A stretch of DNA of 64,000 nucleotides from Planctomycetota bacterium (lineage in GTDB: Bacteria > Planctomycetota > Planctomycetia > Pirellulales > Pirellulaceae), in NCBI GenBank assembly GCA_026692865.1, contig JAPLNI010000026.1, positions 235,899-299,898 of the forward strand. Reading direction: 5' to 3'. Below the pieces are notes generated by a model, which saw only the letters and a list, made by a program, of their open reading frames with translations, was not told where the DNA came from and ran no database searches. Below, piece after piece: positions 42,879 to 51,905 of the stretch; positions within the stretch are counted from its first letter, which is position 1, and every line of letters begins with the position of its first letter. The position numbers and the translations under genes are program-made.

Positions 42879-43258
42879 CCGCCACTTTCAGCCGAAATCG
42901 TGAATCGTTAAGAACGCAAAGCCAGAAAATACCAAGGAAGCGAATGACTTACCAGATATGAACTCGTTCCTTCAAATCATCTTACGGCCTAGGACTTCGA
43001 TGGGTGCTGTATTTATCGATGAATATACATTGATTGGAGCTTACTGTGATCTAATCTAGGACTCCAAAAGAATAAAGAATAACGGTTTGCTAATTTTGCC
43101 TATCACGCGATGTGCATAGCTCTACGACATAGCCGAAGCCTACTCGAAAGGACCATATCTTTGGACGTCATGGGCTACGTTTTGTTCTTATTTGGGCTAG
43201 CCTTGAAAGAGTTTACTGGGCATCCACCCAATACATTGCCATGATGAAGCTGCAGAAG
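42879..43258. other. Intergenic region, nothing recognised
   Basis: 380 bases between the hppA stop and the DNA methylase start, both on the minus strand. It should include the methylase promoter. I see no hairpin, repeat, RNA gene or credible ORF. Confidence 0.5.
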
Positions 43259-45835
43259 TTATTCCGATAGTTCTTGAATCGCCCCGATTCGCATCCCGTA
43301 GAAGGAATACCAAACCGCTATACAGCCCAAGACGATGAACGTAACAGCCAAGACCGTAACCATGCTTGAATTTTCGTATCGAAGCACTTCCGCGACTTCA
43401 ACGGCCAGCAAGCCAAACAAGCTCGTGAATTTGATCACAGGATTTAATGCTACCGAACAAGTATCTTTGAATGGATCGCCAACTGTGTCGCCCACAACGG
43501 TTGCGTCATGAAGATCGGTTCCTTTCTGCTTTAGCGTACATTCGACCACTTTCTTTGCATTGTCCCAGGCTCCACCTGCGTTGGCCATGAATATCGCTTG
43601 ATACAATCCCGCAATCGCGATCGACATCAAATAACCAATAAAGAAGTAGGGCTCGACGAACGCACAGCCAAGTGTCAAGAAAAATAACCCCAAGAAAATG
43701 ACAAACATTCCTCGTTGAGCGTACGTCGTGCAAATCGCGACCACGCGTTTGCTGTCCTCGACCGATGCTTTTGCGGCCCCGTCCAAGTGGAGGTGCTGTT
43801 TGATGAAGGCAACTGCTCGGTAAGCACCCGTCGTGACGGCTTGCATGGAAGCGCCGGTAAACCAGTAAACCATCGCCCCCCCACTGATAAGCCCCAGAAC
43901 GAATGGAGCGTGAAGCAACGAAAGCTTCTCTGTCTCCTGCGTCAGGCCATGCGTAAGATGCATTATGATTGAGAAGATCATGGTAGTGGCGCCGACGACC
44001 GCAGTCCCGATAAGCACTGGCTTAGCGGTTGCTTTGAAAGTGTTGCCTGTTCCATCGTTTTCCTCGAGCAATTCCTTCGCTCGACGAAAATTCGCTTCAA
44101 TTCCGAAATTACTCTTGAGATCCCGCTCAATATTCGGCACATCTTCAATCAGCGATAGCTCGTAAACTGACTGTGCATTGTCCGTCACCGGCCCGTAAGA
44201 GTCGACCGCGATAGTGACCGGTCCCATACCAAGGAAACCAAACGCAACCAATCCAAAAGCAAAAACGGCCGGAGCAGCCATCAAACCGCTCAAACCCAAC
44301 GTTGAGATTCCGTAAGCGATCGACATCAATCCAACGATTCCAATTCCTAACCAAAAACACGAGAAATTTCCCGCTACCAAGCCAGAAAGGATGTTGAGCG
44401 ATGCCCCACCTTCCCGCGACGAGGTCACGATTTCTTGAACATGCTTGCAATGGGTTGATGTAAAGACCTTGACCAACTCCGGAATCAATGCCCCGGCGAT
44501 GGTCCCACAAGAAATGATGGTCGACAGCTTCCACCAAAGCGAGGAGTCACCTCCCAAGTCCGGAACGATCAACCAGGAAACAATATAGGTTGCGGCGATC
44601 GAAATCAGCGACGTCAGCCAAACTAGTCGCGTCAGTGGCATTTCGAAGTCCATCTTGTCTGCATGCAAATACTTTTTTCGAGTCAACATTTCATTGAGGT
44701 AGTAAGAGCAGGCCGAAACCACCACCATCATAACTCGCATCACGAACAACCAAACCAAGAGCTGTACCTGGACAATCTCGAAGTTCGGTCCAGTAAACTT
44801 TTCATTAACAGCCAATAAAATAAACGAAATAAGCGCGACGCCCGTCACACCATACGTTTCAAATCCATCTGCACTTGGACCTACCGAGTCGCCCGCGTTA
44901 TCTCCGACGCAGTCAGCAATCACCCCTGGATTCCGTGCATCATCTTCGTCGATTTTAAAGACGATCTTCATCAAGTCGGCACCGATGTCAGCAATCTTTG
45001 TAAAGATTCCTCCGGCGATGCGAAGGGCTGCCGCACCAAGACTTTCGCCGATCGCAAATCCAAGGAAACACGGTCCGGCGTATTCGCCTGGAACGAACAG
45101 TAAAATGCACAGCATGATGAGTAGTTCGACGCTGATCAGCATCATCCCAATACTCATCCCCGCCTGCAACGGAATCGAGTAGACAGGATACGGCTTTGCA
45201 GAGAGAGACGCGAAAGCGGTTCGGGAGTTCGCGAACGTATTGACTCGAATACCAAACCAAGCAACAGCATAGCTGCCCAAAATGCCAACAACGCTAAATG
45301 CGACGATGATACCAACTCGGAAGGGCTCGAAATGCATTAGCCCGTAGAAGTGAAAAACGATAACAGATGCGATGATGGCCCACAACAACGCAATGAAGAC
45401 CCCTTGCTTGAGTAAATATGTTTTGCAAGTCGTGTAGATGAGCTCCGAAACTTCACGCATCGATTCATGAACAGGTAAGGCTTTTAATCGACTGTAGATT
45501 TGAAGACCGAACAAAAGGCCAAAAGCTGACACGGCCAAACCAATGTAAAGAAGAGTACGGCCAGAAATTCCTCCGAGGAACGTCGCGCTTCCAAGATCAG
45601 GAAGAACTAGACTGGCTTCACCGCCACCCGATGGTTTAGGTTTATTGACATCGCGTTTGCCGACATCGAGCGTTGCGACATCTGCTTGAGTTGCTTGGGT
45701 TGCACCACTCGGCTCCACCCTGGGTTCCTGAGTTTTCCCGTCTGAAACCATGAGGTTGATCGCGAATACTCCGCACACACCCACCAAAAGTAAACGAGAA
45801 AAAGCAGATGCCATAGCTTTGCTAGAAGTGTTCAT
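43259..45835 (-). CDS. hppA: Membrane-bound ion-pumping pyrophosphatase
   Basis: 858 residues from the ATG at 45835 (the frame runs on 37 residues further). About 16 membrane helices. The enzyme couples pyrophosphate hydrolysis to Na+ and/or H+ export. The active-site loops are present: GGIFTKIADIGADLM, DDARNPGVIADCVGDNAGD, then SVGPSADGFETYGVTG, and late GGAWDNAKK and VGDTVGDPFKDT. GDNAGDSVGPSADGFETY differs from the common GDNVGDCAGMAADLFESY and resembles the Bacteroides-type Na+,H+ pumps as I recall them. The N-terminus carries about 90 extra residues: a hydrophobic segment (LLLVGVCGVFAINLMV) and a polar linker. The physiological ion is not determined from sequence. Confidence 0.93.
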   Translation of the reverse strand: MNTSSKAMASAFSRLLLVGVCGVFAINLMVSDGKTQEPRVEPSGATQATQADVATLDVGKRDVNKPKPSGGGEASLVLPDLGSATFLGGISGRTLLYIGLAVSAFGLLFGLQIYSRLKALPVHESMREVSELIYTTCKTYLLKQGVFIALLWAIIASVIVFHFYGLMHFEPFRVGIIVAFSVVGILGSYAVAWFGIRVNTFANSRTAFASLSAKPYPVYSIPLQAGMSIGMMLISVELLIMLCILLFVPGEYAGPCFLGFAIGESLGAAALRIAGGIFTKIADIGADLMKIVFKIDEDDARNPGVIADCVGDNAGDSVGPSADGFETYGVTGVALISFILLAVNEKFTGPNFEIVQVQLLVWLFVMRVMMVVVSACSYYLNEMLTRKKYLHADKMDFEMPLTRLVWLTSLISIAATYIVSWLIVPDLGGDSSLWWKLSTIISCGTIAGALIPELVKVFTSTHCKHVQEIVTSSREGGASLNILSGLVAGNFSCFWLGIGIVGLMSIAYGISTLGLSGLMAAPAVFAFGLVAFGFLGMGPVTIAVDSYGPVTDNAQSVYELSLIEDVPNIERDLKSNFGIEANFRRAKELLEENDGTGNTFKATAKPVLIGTAVVGATTMIFSIIMHLTHGLTQETEKLSLLHAPFVLGLISGGAMVYWFTGASMQAVTTGAYRAVAFIKQHLHLDGAAKASVEDSKRVVAICTTYAQRGMFVIFLGLFFLTLGCAFVEPYFFIGYLMSIAIAGLYQAIFMANAGGAWDNAKKVVECTLKQKGTDLHDATVVGDTVGDPFKDTCSVALNPVIKFTSLFGLLAVEVAEVLRYENSSMVTVLAVTFIVLGCIAVWYSFYGMRIGAIQELSE

Positions 45836-46373
45836 GATTAAATTACACCCGGGAGTACTTAGTTGTTTATTGGGAAGTTCCCTGCCAATTGACAGATTAA
45901 CACCCAGCACAGGCAGTTTAAAGCCCACAAACAATCTTTTTAGCAATTTTCGACGCCACAGGAAGTGTTGGTACCTTCAGTGTAAGTTACGCATGTGGAC
46001 TCAATATGCCGAGATTTCGTAAACGGCCGATCGGAAAAGCAGGAGAGCGGCCAGACGAAAACTGGGCCGATGGCACTACCCTACGTGTGTAATCTTGCCC
46101 CTCGGTTGGTACCCTATCAACGGAGGCTATCGGCTACGTCTCGGCAAAATAAACAATTTGGTCGGCTCTGCTGCACACCGATTTGTCAAAAGAAGATTTG
46201 TGAGTCGAGCACATCCCTACTAAACTCACTAGAATCTGCCTTGGCTTACGCGTCCCATATTACAGTACGCGAACCATCAAATCCCACCTACGTTTTGTTT
46301 CTCCAAGACCACTTTCTTGAAAGCAGCCTCTCCGATGTCACCCCAAAACAGCAACCCTAAAGAAAACCTTTCG
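45836..46373. other. Divergent intergenic region upstream of hppA and a Gfo/Idh/MocA gene
   Basis: 538 bases. A short perfect palindrome GGGAA-G-TTCCC lies at 45872-45882, 37 bases upstream of the hppA start, and could be an operator. An open frame of 121 codons at 45995-46360 has a composition unlike its neighbours and no start signal; I do not accept it as a gene. Confidence 0.5.
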
Positions 46374-47930
46374 ATGGACTTCTCGCGTCGTAACTTTATG
46401 AAAACGAGCAGCGTCGTAGCGGCGACCATGGGCGCGGTGACAGCGACGGCTAGTACGGCTCGGGCGATCAGCGCAAACGGAAAGATTCGAATCGGATTTA
46501 TCGGACCCGGAGGCAGAGGGTTCGGCGCTCACGTCAAAACACTTGCAAGACTTGCCAAAGAAGGTATGCCGATCGAATTGGTGTCGGTTTGCGATGTTTA
46601 TAGCGAACACCGAGACCGAGCCTCTGACCATATTCGTCAAGAGAACGGCAATACACCCAGCCAGTACGAAGACTTCCGAGACATGATTTCCAAGGAGAAA
46701 TTGGATGCTGTTTGCATCGGAACTCCTGATCACTGGCACGCGATCCAAGCCATCGAATGTATGGAAGCCGGGTTGGATGTCTACTGCGAAAAACCGATGA
46801 CCAAGACTGTCGAAGAGTCGATCGACGTTTTGAAGGTTTGGAGGAAGACCGGTCGAGTCATGCAAGTCGGTGTTCAATCGACAAGCTTACCTGTCTGGGG
46901 TGAGATCAACAAAATGTTGCGAGAAGGTTTGCTCGGTAAGGTCTTGATGTATCAGACCGAGTACTTCCGAAACTCGGCTGAAGGCCAATGGCGATACTAT
47001 AATCTGAATTCAAAAATGAATCCGACAAATATCAACTGGGATATGTGGCTTGGATTGAAAGATGGCTTGGCCGAGTCCCGTCCGTTCGACCGTGAAGTTT
47101 TTGCACAGTGGCGTCGCTTCTGGCCGTTTGGCTCGGGCATGTTTACCGATTTGTTTGTTCACCGAACAACATCAATGCTGAAAGCAACGGGACTTCGCTT
47201 CCCGGGCCGAGTTACCGGTGCTGGTGGTATTTTTATTGAATACGATGGCCGCGAAGTGCCTGACGTAGCAACCGTTGTTGCGGACTTTAATGAAGGCGTG
47301 CAAGGGTTAGTAACGGCATCTATGGCCAGCCAAGTTACACCGGTCAATCAGTTGATCCGTGGCCATAATGGCTCCTTGGTTCTTGGTGATGAAAAGCGCC
47401 GTAAGGTCAAGGATGTCAACGGTAATGAAGTGGAGATCTCCGAGTTCCAACCCTCCAACGGCGAGCAATTCAACAAAGTTAAATTCATCGCCGAGCGTCC
47501 ACAAGTGACTGGAAATAGCAAACTTGTCGATCAGGTCTTCAGCGTCGAGCCTGTGAAAGACACGACCTACGAACACTTCAAGAACTGGATCGAAGCGATG
47601 GTCGCGAAGGACCCGCAAATGTGCAACAACGCCGTCGACTTGGCAGCCGCCGCGATCACCACGGTCATCCTCGGTGCAAGAAGCTACCGCGAAGGAAAAG
47701 TCTATCACTTCGATTCCGAGAACTTGACGATCCACGAAGGCGACTCCAGCTGGGCGAAGCGTTGGGAGGCAAAATCGCGATTGCGTGAGAAGCCAAACCA
47801 TATTCCTGGCTGGACCGCAGGTGATACGGGTAGCCTGCTCAAGGAACCTGAGTACATGAACCTCGCAGGTCCCTGGACCAATGGCAAAGACCCAGCCGGT
47901 AATTCCACGAGTCCTGCAAAATCAAAATAG
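46374..47930 (+). CDS. Gfo/Idh/MocA-family oxidoreductase, Tat-exported (second paralogue)
   Basis: 518 residues from the ATG at 46374, where the protein begins directly with a Tat signal (MDFSRRNFMKTSSVVAATMG); ATG 46335 and TTG 46317 are in frame but less fitting. Rossmann start IRIGFIGPGGRGFG, substrate-side motif YCEKPMTKT (a canonical EKP, unlike the QKP of the paralogue at 21746), and the GLRFPGRVTGAGGIFIEYDGR sheet domain. The C-terminus is longer than usual, with a Trp-rich stretch (SSWAKRWEAKSRLREKPNHIPGW). Presumed periplasmic NAD(P)-dependent sugar or glycoside oxidoreductase. It lies upstream of the DUF2088 gene on the same strand. Confidence 0.92.
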   Translation: MDFSRRNFMKTSSVVAATMGAVTATASTARAISANGKIRIGFIGPGGRGFGAHVKTLARLAKEGMPIELVSVCDVYSEHRDRASDHIRQENGNTPSQYEDFRDMISKEKLDAVCIGTPDHWHAIQAIECMEAGLDVYCEKPMTKTVEESIDVLKVWRKTGRVMQVGVQSTSLPVWGEINKMLREGLLGKVLMYQTEYFRNSAEGQWRYYNLNSKMNPTNINWDMWLGLKDGLAESRPFDREVFAQWRRFWPFGSGMFTDLFVHRTTSMLKATGLRFPGRVTGAGGIFIEYDGREVPDVATVVADFNEGVQGLVTASMASQVTPVNQLIRGHNGSLVLGDEKRRKVKDVNGNEVEISEFQPSNGEQFNKVKFIAERPQVTGNSKLVDQVFSVEPVKDTTYEHFKNWIEAMVAKDPQMCNNAVDLAAAAITTVILGARSYREGKVYHFDSENLTIHEGDSSWAKRWEAKSRLREKPNHIPGWTAGDTGSLLKEPEYMNLAGPWTNGKDPAGNSTSPAKSK

Positions 47931-47991
47931 TTCTTGAAGTAATTCTCTATACAATACAGGCCGCCCCTCAATGGGCCAATTCGCGGAGATA

Positions 47992-48019
47992 GGGCGTTAT
48001 TTGTAAAACCATAACGCCC
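47992..48019. repeat. Perfect 9-bp hairpin after the second Gfo/Idh/MocA gene
   Basis: GGGCGTTAT and ATAACGCCC pair perfectly around a 10-base loop, about 60 bases after the stop. The arm length and loop length match the hairpin at 21685, also downstream of a Gfo/Idh/MocA gene, though the sequences differ. No T-run follows. Confidence 0.7.
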
Positions 48020-48199
48020 CGATAAGTCTGGCATCGATTCACCGTTGAGTCGAGTGTGACGTGCTATTCGCCTAGAAGACGCGACCTGTTTGAAACCGTC
48101 ACCACCTGCCAAAAACCTGTAGCGTTGGCAATGGTGATTTAAATTGTAGAGTTTAATCCTCAGGTCGATTGACGAATGTAGCCGAAGGCAAACAGCGTG

Positions 48200-49456
48200 A
48201 TGCAACTTCCAAGAATGATTCGCGTTCGTCAGGTCTTTGAGCCAACTCCGCCGGTGGCTATTCGCGATACGCTGAATGCTGAGTTGCCGAAGTTGTATTC
48301 TCTCATCAAGCCTGGGGCTCGCATAGCCGTTGGTGTTGGAAGTCGCGGAATCACGAATTTATCGGAGATAGTCAGTGAAATCCTTGTGCAACTTCTCGCG
48401 ATTGGATCCAAGCCTTTTATTATTCCAGCGATGGGAAGTCATGGTGGTGCGACGCCAGAAGGGCAGCTAGAAGTTCTTGCAAGCTACGGCATTACCGAAG
48501 AGTCGATGGGCGTCCCGATCCGTGCATCGTTGAAGGTGAAGCCCGTCGGCTTGACAGAAGATATGGTCACCGCATATTGCAGCTCCGAGGCACTCGCGGC
48601 AGATGGAATTCTCCTTGTTAATCGCATCAAACCACATACAGACTTTTTTGGATCGCTTGGGAGTGGTTTGCTGAAGATGTGCGTGATTGGGCTTGGTAAA
48701 CGAACGGGTGCGACGGCAATGCATCTTGGAGCTACGCAATTCGGATACGAACGAGTCATTCGCGGCATGGCAAGCGTCATTATCAAAACCGCACCGGTCA
48801 TCGGTGGTGTCGCGATTCTGGAAAACCAATTCCATGACACGGCCAAAATCGTAGTCATACCGCGCGATGCGATGGAATCAGCCGAGAATGATCTGCTTGT
48901 GGAAGCGAAAGCGTTGATGCCATTGCTACCGCTTGACGAGATCGACTTGCTGATTGTGGATCGAATTGGAAAGAACATCAGCGGAGCGGGACTCGATCCG
49001 AATGTTATCAATCGAAGTATTCACGGATATAACAGCTTGCCTATGCGAGGCGACCATTCGGCGCCCTTTATTCGTCGCATCTTTGTTCGAGGCCTCACAC
49101 CGGAGACGCACGGAAATGCGATTGGGATCGGAATGGCCGATGCGACAACGACTCGGCTGGTCCGCGAGATGGACACGAATAAAACGAATATCAACTCGCT
49201 CACCGCGTTGACGCCTCAAAGTTCAAAGATTCCGATTGCATTTGATACCGATCGTGAAGCAATCGAGCGGATGTTGATGTCGCTCCCGATGAGTGATCCT
49301 CAAAATGCTCGCATTGTTCGCATAGCAGACACGCTATCGGTAGCGGATATGGAAATCTCAGAGAAACTTTGGAGTGAGATTAAGCTCCGTGAGAATGTAA
49401 TTGCGCTGAATAAACTTCGCGGCTTTTTATTTGATGACGAGGGAAACCTTAATTGA
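48200..49456 (+). CDS. DUF2088/LarA-like lactate-racemase-domain protein
   Basis: 418 residues from the ATG at 48200 (a GTG codon directly precedes it in frame). The N-terminal domain matches the LarA/DUF2088 fold: IAVGVGSRGITN, PFIIPAMGSHGGATPEGQ and VNRIKPHTDFFGSLGSGLLKM with its conserved His. LarA racemises lactate with a nickel-pincer cofactor; many family members act on other 2-hydroxy acids, and the exact substrate here is unknown. The C-terminal half (LLIVDRIGKNISGAGLDPNVINR) is also conserved in the DUF2088 group. The gene lies 269 bases after the Gfo/Idh/MocA gene. Confidence 0.85.
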   Translation: MQLPRMIRVRQVFEPTPPVAIRDTLNAELPKLYSLIKPGARIAVGVGSRGITNLSEIVSEILVQLLAIGSKPFIIPAMGSHGGATPEGQLEVLASYGITEESMGVPIRASLKVKPVGLTEDMVTAYCSSEALAADGILLVNRIKPHTDFFGSLGSGLLKMCVIGLGKRTGATAMHLGATQFGYERVIRGMASVIIKTAPVIGGVAILENQFHDTAKIVVIPRDAMESAENDLLVEAKALMPLLPLDEIDLLIVDRIGKNISGAGLDPNVINRSIHGYNSLPMRGDHSAPFIRRIFVRGLTPETHGNAIGIGMADATTTRLVREMDTNKTNINSLTALTPQSSKIPIAFDTDREAIERMLMSLPMSDPQNARIVRIADTLSVADMEISEKLWSEIKLRENVIALNKLRGFLFDDEGNLN

Positions 49457-49695
49457 TTCACGCTTGGAATCCATCGAGGTCGATCTCGGAAAACATAAAG
49501 ATACAACCGTGGTAATTCGACTGTTTCAACGAACCCTGTTGCCGAGTGAATTCAAACTGCCTGGTAATGCTTATTGGCAATCGATTGAGGTAAAGTGACT
49601 TTAAATCCTATGGAAACTATCGACAGGGGGGGGAATCATTTCGACATTAGGAAGAACAGAGCTCACAAGCTACACGACAAGGGTAAGGATGTTTG

Positions 49696-51840
49696 CTACT
49701 CGGCATGCGCGATTGAAATGTTTTTGAACTGAGCGCCTTGGCCTTTGACGATGAGGGCGACAAGTTCTTTTGCATCCTTGAATCGCTTATGATGTGCTTC
49801 CAAAACATGCTCACCGATGTATGCTTGGTAATGGTCTCCGCGGATCACAATTTTTAGGTCGTACCATTTTTCACGATCGATGGTCGTCTGAAGTTCCGTT
49901 ATCTTCTCCGCCTTTGTTGTCTTGGCAATGCCTGACATCTTCTGAATCCAGATCTTGTCCGCGCTGACGAAAGTACGAGCCAAGTGGTGATTGGGCGCGA
50001 CGTTATCGCGGCAACCAAAAGCAATATGTTCGGCGGCCCCGAGTTTAAACTGGGCAGTGATCACTAAATCTGTCGCTTCAATTCGATAAGTACAAGACGA
50101 TGCATGTTTGTCTTCAGGAACTTCATCTCCATGAAGCGCACCATCCTTGACACTCCACTCACCAATCGCCGCTTGCCATCCGCTGATCTGCCCCTTGCGA
50201 GTTGGAGGTATTGGCTCGTTAAAGGCGGTGGAAACGATTAGCTTCGTTGACTTCGATACGGGAATTATTGGCTTCTTTGGTAATCGGTCCTCTTTGCCGA
50301 CTGGATAGACTGCCCCCTGAGCTTTTAGACCAGCGACAAGTCCCTCCATCATCCGTTGTAATTCAACTGGATTCTCGTTTGACAAATCCTTTTGCTCGAA
50401 AGGATCGGTCTTGAGATTGAAAAGCTGATAATGACTTCCTTGAGAAACTTCGGTCGGGAAATAATGGTAAATCACTTTCCAATTTGCATCACGATAACTG
50501 GTCCAATAGTCGGTCCGATGCGGTGAATGCGGATAATGCATGAGGAATTTTTCATCGCGTGATGGGTCCGGTTTACCAGTGAGCAACATATCCAGTCGCT
50601 TCCCATCGAGAACGTGTCCTTCCGCAAGCTTCGTGCTTGTAAGGGCGAGAATGGTTGGAAACATGTCATAAGCGGCTGCTTGTTGACTTTGAATCATATT
50701 CGAAGCGATCGGTAGTTGCTTCTGAATAGCTCGATTCGAATTCGGCTTCGCCCAAGAAGCAATAAAAGGTACTCGCATCCCTCCCTCGTAATGTGAACCC
50801 TTCTTACCACGTAGCGGAGCCGCACAAGCGACTTCGTGCTCGTGCCCAAGAGGTGCATCACTTCCATTATCACCGAGGAAAAAGACCAGCGTGTTTTCGG
50901 CCACACCAAGCGACTCAAGATGATCCAAAATATCGCCAAGCGATTTATCCATCCCTTCGATGAGTGTTGCAAAGGCTTGAGCAGATTCTGGCTTCCCACT
51001 TTGTTTGTAGTTGGTAGCAAATCGCGGATCGGAGTTGAAGGGACTATGGACTGCGTAGTGGGCGAAGTTCAGGAAGAATGGCTTGTTGGATTTCACTGCA
51101 TCGGTGACATGCTTTTTTGCTTCTAGAGTGAGAGCCTCAGTAAGGAATATTTCCTGGCCATGGTACTTTTCCAATCCGTGTACTGCATGGTCTGTTGGTA
51201 CGCCAGCTTGCGAAGCTTTTCCCTTTTTTGCATTGGCTTTCGCGGGACGATCAAAGTTTTGTATCCCGTAGTAACTCCCAGGTGCACCAATCGAAGCACC
51301 ACCAACATTGATTTCAAAACCAACGTTTGTTGGGTCAGCCCCTTCCGATGATCGAGGACCAAAGTGTCCCTTCCCCACGTGGATAGTCCGATAGCCATTG
51401 AGCCGCAACAGGCTAGGCAAAGTCACGCCCCCTTTTTTGATCCCATTCCAGTTCCAATCAGTTGGTCCTTGCGGCCCAGCATTATTCGAGTCGGGATTGA
51501 TCCAATTAGTGGTTCGATGTCGTGCTGCGTTTTGGCCAGTCATGATGGAGATTCGCGTTGGCGAACAAACGCTCATCGAACAAAAGTTGTTAAAGCGAAT
51601 GCCGCTGGTCGCAAGCCTCTCCATGTTTGGAGTGCGGTAAAAATCATTCAGCGGATATCGCGTTGGAGCTCCGTCGGAGTCGGTTAAAAAAGGCAGAGAC
51701 GTATCCATTACACCCATGTCATCGATCAGCATGATGACGATGTTAGGTTGCTCGGCATTAAATTTTTCGGTGGCACTTAACATCGCAATCGGCATCGCAA
51801 ACAAGCAAAGCCAAATCGGGAACAGGATACGATGGAACAT
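49696..51840 (-). CDS. Secreted sulfatase with C-terminal jelly-roll domain
   Basis: About 714 residues from the ATG at 51840, which has AAGAG 7 bases upstream and starts a signal peptide (ILFPIWLCLFAMPIAMLSA); the longer frame would overlap the next gene. The formylglycine signature is CSPTRISIMTG with Cys92, and the N-terminal metal ligands are in IVIMLIDDMG. Catalytic-core segments include THVGKGHFG-like HVGKGHFGPRSSEG and FFLGDNGSDAP. Residues about 540-714 form an extra beta-rich domain of the 3-keto-disaccharide hydrolase/LamG type (SGWQAAIGEWSVKDGALHG, LVITAQFKLG, WYDLKIVIRGDHYQAYI). It probably desulfates algal or host glycans; the spot specificity is unknown. Confidence 0.92.
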   Translation of the reverse strand: MFHRILFPIWLCLFAMPIAMLSATEKFNAEQPNIVIMLIDDMGVMDTSLPFLTDSDGAPTRYPLNDFYRTPNMERLATSGIRFNNFCSMSVCSPTRISIMTGQNAARHRTTNWINPDSNNAGPQGPTDWNWNGIKKGGVTLPSLLRLNGYRTIHVGKGHFGPRSSEGADPTNVGFEINVGGASIGAPGSYYGIQNFDRPAKANAKKGKASQAGVPTDHAVHGLEKYHGQEIFLTEALTLEAKKHVTDAVKSNKPFFLNFAHYAVHSPFNSDPRFATNYKQSGKPESAQAFATLIEGMDKSLGDILDHLESLGVAENTLVFFLGDNGSDAPLGHEHEVACAAPLRGKKGSHYEGGMRVPFIASWAKPNSNRAIQKQLPIASNMIQSQQAAAYDMFPTILALTSTKLAEGHVLDGKRLDMLLTGKPDPSRDEKFLMHYPHSPHRTDYWTSYRDANWKVIYHYFPTEVSQGSHYQLFNLKTDPFEQKDLSNENPVELQRMMEGLVAGLKAQGAVYPVGKEDRLPKKPIIPVSKSTKLIVSTAFNEPIPPTRKGQISGWQAAIGEWSVKDGALHGDEVPEDKHASSCTYRIEATDLVITAQFKLGAAEHIAFGCRDNVAPNHHLARTFVSADKIWIQKMSGIAKTTKAEKITELQTTIDREKWYDLKIVIRGDHYQAYIGEHVLEAHHKRFKDAKELVALIVKGQGAQFKNISIAHAE

Positions 51841-51905
51841 TTTTCGACTCTTATAAATCAGGGAGGAGGTGTTGGTTTCGTGATAACCGATTCTGGTTTT
51901 ACAGT

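Noticed and set aside
45995..46360. 121-codon frame between hppA and the Gfo/Idh/MocA gene
   Set aside because: No ribosome site, no recognisable motif and a composition unlike its neighbours; better explained as promoter region.
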